Shown here piece by piece: positions 16,420 through 22,391 of a stretch of 22,391 nucleotides of DNA; the first letter of the stretch is position 1; every line of letters starts with the position of its first letter. The DNA comes from JBCBRD01 sp039819885 (GTDB lineage: Bacteria; Pseudomonadota; Alphaproteobacteria; Rhizobiales; Hyphomicrobiaceae), in the NCBI GenBank assembly GCA_039819885.1, contig JBCBRD010000023.1, positions 1-22,391 of the forward strand. The letters run 5' to 3'. The position numbers and the translations under genes were made by a program. The notes beneath the pieces are model-generated. The model was given only the letters and a program-made list of their open reading frames with translations, was not told where the DNA came from and searched no databases.

Positions 16420-16542
16420 ATGGCTATCACCATGTCAGACAATCCTGACCAGTTCACAACGCACGAGCGACTGATACGGATGCTGGAAATTTCCAAAGAT
16501 CAGCCGCCACGCCGACAATATCGCTCGTCTGACACCGCCTAA
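16420..16542 (+). CDS. Possible 40-residue ORF
   Basis: ATG 16420 (or 16432) to TAA at 16540-16542, overlapping the stop of the convergent CoA-transferase gene. The product MAITMSDNPDQF...DTA is polar with a short amphipathic stretch (ERLIRMLEISKDQ). No Shine-Dalgarno and no family recognised. It fills the otherwise empty 170 bases here; it may be chance. Confidence 0.2.
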   Translation: MAITMSDNPDQFTTHERLIRMLEISKDQPPRRQYRSSDTA

Positions 16543-17741
16543 CACTCGGCGGCAATCGCTTCCCCGGATGTGATCATCGCGTCGATTTGCGTGGGCGAGT
16601 ACCCAACTTCGGCTAACACTTCGCGCGTGTGCTGCCCCATCACCGGCGCAGCGCGCGTCACGCCACCTGGTGTTTTGGAAAACTTGACCGGCAAGCCAAT
16701 GGTTTTCACATCGCCAACAACCGGATGCGTCGTCTCAACAATCATGTCTCGGGCAAGTGTCTGCGGGTCACGATGCATTTCCGTCACCGACAACACGGGC
16801 CCAGCAGGAACTCCAACCGCTTCGAACGCGGCCAACCAATCAGCAGTGGTCTTCTTCTTGAAATCATCGGCAAGTACGTCGGCAAGAACAACGCGGTTTT
16901 GAATGCGACCGGCGTTGGAGCTAAAGCGTGGGTCTTCATTGAGATGCTCAACACCGATTAACTTCAGCATCCGCTCCCAATTGGCCTGGTTCGCCGCACC
17001 CACGTTAATCCACCCATCGACCGTCTCGAACGCTTGATACGGTGCATTCAAGGGATGAGCCGAGCCCATAGCCTGGGGAGCGTCACCCGTCGCAAACGCA
17101 ATGGCTGACTGCCAGTAGGTATGCGTAATCGCAGCTTCGAATAATGACGTGTCCACCTTTTGGCCTTCGCCTGTTTTCAACTTGTGGGCGTAGGCCGCCG
17201 AACACCCCATTGCAGCGATAATCCCAGCAGTAATGTCAGAAACGGGTGCACCAACTTTAACGGGTGGCCGACCCGGCCCCTCTCCCGTAATGGACATCAA
17301 CCCAGACATTCCTTGAGCAATCAAATCGAACCCACCACGATTAGCGTAGGGCCCGGTGCGCCCGAAGCCCGAGACCTCGCAATAAATCAGACCAGGGTTC
17401 ATTTCACGCAAAGCGTCGTACCCAAGGCCGAGCTTCTCCATCGTGCCCATACGATAATTCTCAATCAGGATGTCTGCATCCTTCGCAAGACGACGCAGCG
17501 CATCTTTGCCAGCGTCGGTCTTCAGATCGAGAGCGATGCCCCGCTTGTTGCGGTTCATCATCATGAAAGCAGCGCTTTCGCCTTCGATCTCCGGCGGAAC
17601 AAACCGACGGCTGTCATCGCCGGTGAGCTTTTCAACCTTGATGACGTCAGCACCCATGTCAGCAAGCATTAGACCGGCAACAGGGCCGGCCATGATGTGC
17701 GCCAACTCAATAACGCAACAGCCTTTGAGAGGTCCTGTCAT
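16539..17741 (-). CDS. Family III (CaiB/BaiF) CoA-transferase
   Basis: Protein of 400 residues that moves CoA between carboxylic acids through an aspartyl-CoA thioester. Family pattern: VIELAHIMAGPVAGLMLADMGADVIKVE at the N-terminus, MMNRNKRGIALDLK at 61-74, ADILIENYRMGTMEKLGLGYDAL, GFDLIAQGMSGLMS, and APVSDITAG with Asp169 at the position of the catalytic aspartate of formyl-CoA transferase. Last gene of the minus-strand operon, 18 bases after dctM. It probably activates the acid imported by the TRAP system or a product of it. The substrate cannot be read from the sequence; the CaiB name does not imply carnitine. Confidence 0.9.
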   Translation of the reverse strand: MTGPLKGCCVIELAHIMAGPVAGLMLADMGADVIKVEKLTGDDSRRFVPPEIEGESAAFMMMNRNKRGIALDLKTDAGKDALRRLAKDADILIENYRMGTMEKLGLGYDALREMNPGLIYCEVSGFGRTGPYANRGGFDLIAQGMSGLMSITGEGPGRPPVKVGAPVSDITAGIIAAMGCSAAYAHKLKTGEGQKVDTSLFEAAITHTYWQSAIAFATGDAPQAMGSAHPLNAPYQAFETVDGWINVGAANQANWERMLKLIGVEHLNEDPRFSSNAGRIQNRVVLADVLADDFKKKTTADWLAAFEAVGVPAGPVLSVTEMHRDPQTLARDMIVETTHPVVGDVKTIGLPVKFSKTPGGVTRAAPVMGQHTREVLAEVGYSPTQIDAMITSGEAIAAEC

Positions 17742-17759
17742 GTCGTGACCTGCCGTTGT

Positions 17760-19040
17760 TTAGCGGTAGAAGTACTCAACAAGGAACATCGGGATCGCCG
17801 GAATATAAGTGCACATCATCAAGACGATGAACAACACCAGGACAAACCAGATATTGACCTTCGAGACTTCCCAAATATTCGCACGAGCCACGGCACACGA
17901 GGTGATCAAGACACTTGCAACGGGCGGGGTCTGTTGGCCGATTGCAAGGTTCAACGTCACCACCAAACCAAAGTGCACCGGATCGATGTTCGCCGCCTCA
18001 ATCAGTGGCAATACAATGGGGATCACGAGAATGATCGCAGCCACCGAATGCAGGAAGAACCCGATAATGAGGAAGAAGACATTCAGGATTGCCAGAATGA
18101 CAACTTGGTTGGTTGTGTAATCGAGAATGCTTGTCGCGATTTGCTGTGGGACTTGCGCCCGTGTCAGGAAGCCGCCCATTAAGACACTGGCGGCAACCAA
18201 AAGCATGACGACGGCCGTCTGCATTCCGCCGTCGAGCATAGCGCGCTTCAGATGTCGAAGATTAAACTCGCCGTACCACGAGCCAACAACGAGCGCTGCG
18301 ATTACCGCAAGTCCGGCCGCCTCGGTGGCCGTGACAAAGCCCCCAAAAATCCCACCCAGGATGATGACCGGTAAAGCAAACGCTGGAAGAGCATCAATGA
18401 ACGTTTCGGTGACACGAGGCACATTGAAAGCCTCTTCAACCGGCAAGTTGTATCGCACAGCAAAAATATAGGCGACAAGCATCAAACCAAACGCACCAAG
18501 CAACCCTGGAACAACACCGGCGACGAACAATTGTTCGACGGATGTGTTGGCAGACGTCGCGTAAACAATCATCGGGATAGATGGTGGGATGATGATAGCC
18601 AATGACGCCGACGAAGACGTCACAGCCGCTGCAAACGGAGCGGAATAACCGCGCTTTTTCATCTGGGGGATAAGAATAGAACCAAGCGCTGCAACATCAG
18701 CGACAGCCGAACCGGAAATCTCCGCGAAGAACAGCGATACGCCAATGTTCACCATCGCAAGGCCGCCGCGAACAAACCCGATCAGAGCCGACACGAAGTT
18801 GATCAGTCGGTCCGTAATCCCACCAGCGTTCATCAAAGCACCAGCAAGAACGAACATTGGAATTGCGATCAGCGAAAACTTTGTCGATCCGTCGTACATG
18901 TCGAGAGCAACGGTGACGAGGCTGTCTGTACCTTCAGTGGCGAGCAAACCCACAATGGCCGCAACAGCCAACCCGATCGCGATCGGAACGTTGATACAGA
19001 TGAGAACGAGAAGAACAACAAAGCACAACAACATCAACAT
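17760..19040 (-). CDS. dctM: TRAP transporter large permease subunit (DctM family)
   Basis: Inner-membrane protein of 426 residues of the TRAP large-subunit family: FSLIAIPMFVLAGALMNAGGITDRLI, FFAEISGSAVADVAALGSILIPQMKKRGY, SASLAIIIPPSIPMIVYA, and C-terminal LNLAIGQQTPPVASVL. It starts three bases after the dctQ stop. This second TRAP system differs from the malonate one: its dctM reads GQQTPPV where the other has GLISPPV. It belongs to the aminotransferase and CoA-transferase operon. Confidence 0.93.
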   Translation of the reverse strand: MLMLLCFVVLLVLICINVPIAIGLAVAAIVGLLATEGTDSLVTVALDMYDGSTKFSLIAIPMFVLAGALMNAGGITDRLINFVSALIGFVRGGLAMVNIGVSLFFAEISGSAVADVAALGSILIPQMKKRGYSAPFAAAVTSSSASLAIIIPPSIPMIVYATSANTSVEQLFVAGVVPGLLGAFGLMLVAYIFAVRYNLPVEEAFNVPRVTETFIDALPAFALPVIILGGIFGGFVTATEAAGLAVIAALVVGSWYGEFNLRHLKRAMLDGGMQTAVVMLLVAASVLMGGFLTRAQVPQQIATSILDYTTNQVVILAILNVFFLIIGFFLHSVAAIILVIPIVLPLIEAANIDPVHFGLVVTLNLAIGQQTPPVASVLITSCAVARANIWEVSKVNIWFVLVLFIVLMMCTYIPAIPMFLVEYFYR

Positions 19041-19043
19041 GGC

Positions 19044-19604
19044 TTAGCGGCCCCCCGTTTTCTGAGCAGCTTGCGCTTTTTGCATTTCGGTTTCGACTTC
19101 TTCTTCAATCTCCGCATGTTCCAGAGATTTGCCGTTCTTCGTCATACGGTAATATTCTGGAAAGCTGAGAAGCTCGCAGATGATGAATAAAACAGCACCT
19201 ATTGGGATCACAGATTGCGTAACTTGCACAGGTACCCAGGTGAGCGAGACAAGGTAGTCTCCCTCGAGCACGTCCAGCACGCGCAATCCAGCCCATGCCA
19301 TGAGCACAAAAAAGCCAAGGACGACAATCTCGGCGAAAATCACCGCGATCATGCGGGTCTGCACTGGCAAAGAAAGCAGCACGCTATCGAACCCGATATG
19401 CCGTCGTTTGAGCGCAGCTAATGCCGCTCCGTAGTAGGTAATCCAAGACAGGCAAACAGCTGCGACTTCGTCGTACCAAGACAACGAGTCTCCGGCCATA
19501 CGAAACAACACTGCAACAATGACAATCGTTGTTAGCAGAACCATGAGCAGGATAAGCACCCACTCAAGAACCTGCTCCAAAACGTTCCGAAACAACGCGA
19601 GCAT
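19044..19604 (-). CDS. dctQ: TRAP transporter small membrane subunit (DctQ family)
   Basis: Protein of 186 residues from ATG 19604, with four hydrophobic segments and the DctQ motif SWYDEVAAVCLSWITYYGAALAALKRRHIGFD. The frame extends to an ATG at 19658, but that start lacks a Shine-Dalgarno and sits inside a hairpin stem. 19604 places MLALFRNVLEQ just before helix one and has GGAA upstream. A charged C-terminal tail (EIEEEVETEMQKAQAAQK) follows helix four. It bridges dctP and dctM of the second TRAP system. Confidence 0.85.
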   Translation of the reverse strand: MLALFRNVLEQVLEWVLILLMVLLTTIVIVAVLFRMAGDSLSWYDEVAAVCLSWITYYGAALAALKRRHIGFDSVLLSLPVQTRMIAVIFAEIVVLGFFVLMAWAGLRVLDVLEGDYLVSLTWVPVQVTQSVIPIGAVLFIICELLSFPEYYRMTKNGKSLEHAEIEEEVETEMQKAQAAQKTGGR

Positions 19605-19638
19605 ATCTATTCCAGACAGATGAGTGCTGAGATGGTCA

Positions 19639-19665
19639 GGCCGGGAAAGAGATGTCATCCCGGCC
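19639..19665 (-). terminator. Hairpin in the second dctP-dctQ gap
   Basis: A perfect 8-base inverted repeat GGCCGGGA/TCCCGGCC with an 11-base loop lies between the dctP stop and the dctQ start. No T tract follows. It mirrors the hairpins in the malonate operon and may keep dctP message higher than the membrane genes. Confidence 0.55.
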
Positions 19666-19704
19666 CGTTATGCGATCATAATCTCAACGTCAGTCGTCGG
19701 CGGC

Positions 19705-20682
19705 TTACTTGGCCAAGGACTGAACGGTATCGATGAGATCTTGTCCGCCCTTCACTGTCGAAGCGAACTCATCGTAGATCGGCTTGGAAGCTGCAATGAA
19801 GGCATCCTTGTTAGCCTCGTTGACCGTGATGCCACCATCTTTCAGGTTCTGGAGCAGTTCGGTTTCAAGCCGGGCTGCTTCTTTGTAGACGAAGTCCTGG
19901 CTCTCCTCACCACACTTGCGAAGCGCGGCTTGAACGTCTTCTGGCAACTTTGCGAAGTTTTTCTTGGACGTCAGAACATAGGCCGGCGTGTAAACGTGCC
20001 CAGTGATGGACAGATACTTTTGAACTTCTTGGAACTTCGCTGACCAGATTTGTGCGTAGGGGTTTTCCTGGCCGTCAATCACACTCGTCTTGATCGCCGT
20101 GAAGACTTCCGAAAACGCCATTGGAGTCGGGTTTGCACCATAGAGTTTGAACATCTTCACACGCCAAGCACCCTTTGGCGTGCGGAGCTTCACACCAGCC
20201 AGGTCTTCAGGTTTGTTCACCGGACGCACATTGTTGGTGATGTGACGGAAACCGTTTTCCATCAGGCCGATGATTTCATAGCCCTTGGCGTTCACCGCTG
20301 GCTGAAGAACCTTATCCATCAACGCACCCTGAACGCGGCGCATATGCTCACGGTCTTTGATGATGTAGGGCATTTCAAAAACACCAAACTCATCAGCAAC
20401 CGACGACATTACCGACGATGGCAACGAAAATGTAATCTGGCCAAGCTTCAGCTTCTGCAGAAGCTCTTTGTCCTTGCCGAGTTGGGACGAACCGAAAGTG
20501 ACCACTTCGGCTTTGTCACCAAGAGCTGCGTTCGAACAACGTGCAAACTCGTTTGCGCTGGTTTCGAACAGCGAACCGGGCTTGCCAACATGCCCAAATT
20601 TGAGCGTCAACTTATCAGCAAGCACAGGTGTAGTGACGACAGCCAGGGCCGCGGCCGAGGCGAGTAGCATAGTCCGTTTCAT
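19705..20682 (-). CDS. dctP: TRAP transporter periplasmic binding protein (DctP family)
   Basis: Protein of 325 residues. Start set at ATG 20682 by GGGAGGAA just upstream; the frame is open to 20760 but only this start gives a normal signal peptide (MKRTMLLASAAALAVV...VLA, cleavage near residue 21). Mature features: LTLKFGHVGKPGSLFE, SSQLGKDKELLQKLKLGQI, and VKLRTPKG with Arg166 in the carboxylate-binding position, then PMAFSEVFTAIKTSVIDGQENP. It binds an organic acid for the dctQM pair. Preceded in the operon by the aminotransferase gene, 92 bases upstream. Ligand unknown; context suggests a small hydroxy, keto or amino acid. Confidence 0.92.
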   Translation of the reverse strand: MKRTMLLASAAALAVVTTPVLADKLTLKFGHVGKPGSLFETSANEFARCSNAALGDKAEVVTFGSSQLGKDKELLQKLKLGQITFSLPSSVMSSVADEFGVFEMPYIIKDREHMRRVQGALMDKVLQPAVNAKGYEIIGLMENGFRHITNNVRPVNKPEDLAGVKLRTPKGAWRVKMFKLYGANPTPMAFSEVFTAIKTSVIDGQENPYAQIWSAKFQEVQKYLSITGHVYTPAYVLTSKKNFAKLPEDVQAALRKCGEESQDFVYKEAARLETELLQNLKDGGITVNEANKDAFIAASKPIYDEFASTVKGGQDLIDTVQSLAK

Positions 20683-20774
20683 CGATTTCCTCCCGATGAG
20701 ATGTCTAGTCACGTGAAGATGGAAAACCACATTTGGCTTTCCATGAACAGTGTTGAGCAAGCCTTTGTGGCTTT

Positions 20775-21965
20775 TTATTCTGCGGCGACGGCTGTGGACA
20801 CTTTTGCATCCGTGAGCACATCCATAGCCGCCAACACGCCACCTGCTCGGTGTGGCACGCCGTACTTCCTAAGTCCCATTTCAACACCGGACAAGGTGCC
20901 GAGCAACATAAGGTGATTAAAATCACCTAGATGCCCGATCCGAAACACTTTGTCAGACAAACGCGCTAGTCCGTTTCCAAGTGACATATTGTAGTTTTCA
21001 AGAACCGTTTTACGAAAACCATCGGCGCTAACCCCTTCCGGCATTATTACCGCCGTGAGAGAACCAGAATAGTGCCGCGGCTCCTGGCACAATACTTCCA
21101 GTCCCCAAGCTTCGACTGCGGCCCGCGTTGCTGCGGCATGCTGCGCGTGACGCGTAAAGACGTTCTCAAGGCCTTCTTCGTTCAACATGTTGATGGCTTC
21201 AACCAGCCCGTAGAGCAGATTGGTTGCCGGCGTGTATGGGAAGATCGCCTTCTCGTTCGCTTCGATCATGTCTTCCCAGAGCCAATAGGCGCGAGGCAAC
21301 GTCGCTGTTTTGGAGGCTTCACGCGCCTTCAGGCTAACGGCGTTGAACGACAAGCCCGGAGGGAGAAGCAATCCTTTTTGCGAACCACCAACAGTGACGT
21401 CGACACCCCATTCGTCATGCCGATAATCGATCGAACCAAGCGACGAAATCGTATCAACCATCAACAGTGCAGGGTGCCCAGCCGCATCGATAGCCTTGCG
21501 AACCTCGTCAATTCGAGCCGTACACCCAGTCGATGTTTCGTTATGGACAACACAGACAGCTTTGATCTGATGGTCTGCATCTGCGCGCAACCTGTCCTCA
21601 ATCATTTGAGGATCAGCAGCACTACGCCAATCACCCTTGAGGAATTCTGTTTGAAGACCCAATCGGTCCGCCATCGTTTTCCAGAGCGACGCAAAGTGCC
21701 CGCTCTCAAACATCAAGACTTGGTCGCCAGGTGAAAGCGTGTTCACCAGCGCCGCCTCCCACGCACCCGTGCCAGAAGCTGGGAAGATCACAACCGGCTG
21801 CTCTGTCTTGAAAACACCCTTGATGCCGTCCAAAGCCTTTCGGCTCATTTCGGCAAACGCCGGACCACGGTGATCCATGGTGGGAAAGTCCATCGCGCGA
21901 AGAACGCGATCTGGAACGTTGGTTGGACCAGGAATTTGGAGAAAATGCCGTCCTGATAAGTACAT
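20775..21965 (-). CDS. Class V aminotransferase, serine/aspartate-glyoxylate type
   Basis: PLP enzyme of 396 residues of the alanine/serine-glyoxylate aminotransferase group. Motifs: IPGPTNVPDRVLRAM at 11-25, DHRGPAF, FPASGTGAWEAALVN, HNETSTG at 141-147, MVDTISSLGSIDYR with Asp171 for the PLP ring, and GGSQKGLLLPPGL with Lys198 as the Schiff-base lysine. Members use glyoxylate as amino acceptor, giving glycine. Both SgaA (serine) and BhcA (aspartate, beta-hydroxyaspartate cycle) look similar at this level. First gene of the minus-strand operon with GAGGG before the ATG. No other bhc genes are visible here. Confidence 0.88.
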   Translation of the reverse strand: MYLSGRHFLQIPGPTNVPDRVLRAMDFPTMDHRGPAFAEMSRKALDGIKGVFKTEQPVVIFPASGTGAWEAALVNTLSPGDQVLMFESGHFASLWKTMADRLGLQTEFLKGDWRSAADPQMIEDRLRADADHQIKAVCVVHNETSTGCTARIDEVRKAIDAAGHPALLMVDTISSLGSIDYRHDEWGVDVTVGGSQKGLLLPPGLSFNAVSLKAREASKTATLPRAYWLWEDMIEANEKAIFPYTPATNLLYGLVEAINMLNEEGLENVFTRHAQHAAATRAAVEAWGLEVLCQEPRHYSGSLTAVIMPEGVSADGFRKTVLENYNMSLGNGLARLSDKVFRIGHLGDFNHLMLLGTLSGVEMGLRKYGVPHRAGGVLAAMDVLTDAKVSTAVAAE

Positions 21966-22161
21966 CGTGACGCCCTCGTGTCTTGGCCGGGGATCCGATA
22001 CCCTGGCAACTGGAACAAACAGGTCAGTCCGTGAAGAACCGACATCAAAGATTTAAGCGCACCTTGGCAGACCTTTTTAGACCTCTTTGCCGCGCCTGCT
22101 TGCAAACACTCTCAAAACCTCTTTATGTATTATGAATACAATTTAGCGCAGGATGTCAACG
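21966..22161. promoter_or_regulatory. Divergent regulatory region with palindrome
   Basis: Non-coding region between the aminotransferase operon and the FAD-dehydrogenase gene. At 22126-22140 lies TGTATTATGAATACA, a perfect 6-base inverted repeat with a 3-base spacer, about 22 bases before the ATG at 22162. This looks like a repressor operator, possibly of GntR type. No regulator gene for it is in the window. Confidence 0.6.
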
Positions 22162-22391
22162 ATGATTGCTGAAAACGTCTTGGATGATGCTGTCCAGCAG
22201 CGTCTCGAAAAGAATGTTGAAGGTGACTGCCTGTTTGATGCGTTCAGCCGCGGTCGCTACGCAACAGATGCATCAATCTATCAGATGATGCCGTTGGCCG
22301 TTGTCATTCCGAAAACGTTTGCAGATGTTGAAGCCACACTTGCGATCGCGCGCGAGCAGAACATTCCGGTGTTGCCGCGCGGAGGCGGAAC
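22162..22391 (+). CDS. FAD-binding dehydrogenase, glycolate/D-2-hydroxyacid type, 3' end outside window
   Basis: First 76 codons of a longer gene. LFDAFSRGRYATDASIYQMMPLAVVIPK, a DVEATLAIAREQNIPVLPRGGG segment and the start of the PCMH/FAD-binding fold match the large FAD plus iron-sulfur dehydrogenases of YdiJ/GlcD kind that oxidise D-2-hydroxy acids. ATG 22162 has AGG nine bases upstream; ATG 22153 in the same frame overlaps that AGG and is less likely. Divergent from the aminotransferase operon, so it may make the keto acid (for example glyoxylate) that the aminotransferase uses. Confidence 0.85.
   Translation, partial: MIAENVLDDAVQQRLEKNVEGDCLFDAFSRGRYATDASIYQMMPLAVVIPKTFADVEATLAIAREQNIPVLPRGGG

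Noticed and set aside
16539..17741. CaiB-family gene as direct evidence for carnitine metabolism
   Set aside because: CaiB/BaiF is a broad family acting on many acids. No caiA, caiC, caiD or BCCT transporter is present, so the name adds no support to the carnitine idea.
20775..21965. Part of a complete beta-hydroxyaspartate cycle
   Set aside because: The aminotransferase resembles BhcA, but no bhcB, bhcC or bhcD is in the window, and SgaA-type enzymes look the same by eye.

Overview
The window reads as about 22 kb of a Gram-negative bacterial chromosome, most likely a marine alphaproteobacterium. This placement is inferred from two DctP-type TRAP uptake systems, a malonate-utilisation operon of rhizobial type, a DUF2805/TIGR03643 protein, a glycine betaine synthesis pair and moderate-to-high GC. 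There is no rRNA, tRNA, CRISPR array, transposase or phage gene.

Layout. (1) Bases 1-5538, minus strand: the first 1846 codons of a hybrid NRPS-PKS that runs off the left edge. Its order is thioesterase, adenylation, carrier protein, AT-less ketosynthase, ketoreductase (cut by the edge). (2) Bases 5539-5999: a shared upstream region with one possible 59-codon ORF. (3) Bases 6000-7646, plus strand: two methyltransferases that look like glycine/sarcosine and sarcosine/dimethylglycine N-methyltransferases, which together make glycine betaine from glycine. (4) Bases 7723-9222, minus strand: a POT-family peptide transporter. (5) Bases 9326-14835: a divergent GntR/FadR regulator, then dctP-dctQ-dctM-matB, a malonate uptake and activation operon. 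(6) Bases 14975-16542: a chorismate-lyase-like protein, a YdcZ-type membrane protein and a DUF2805 protein. (7) Bases 16539-21965, minus strand: a probable catabolic operon of class V aminotransferase, TRAP dctP, dctQ, dctM and a family III CoA-transferase. A FAD-dependent dehydrogenase starts divergently at 22162 and runs off the right edge.

Main idea. The assembly line has the parts of a single-extension machine, and its adenylation domain lacks the aspartate that normally holds the alpha-amino group. It is divergent from glycine betaine synthesis genes. The closest precedent I know is Burkholderia BurA, whose adenylation domain loads the zwitterion DMSP and extends it to gonyol. Here the obvious zwitterion is glycine betaine. 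One malonyl extension plus ketoreduction and hydrolysis would give 3-hydroxy-4-trimethylammoniobutyrate, which is carnitine. This is an inference, but it would be a thiotemplate route to carnitine or a related betaine. The nearby malonate uptake system and MatB could supply malonyl-CoA, although they belong to a separate transcription unit.
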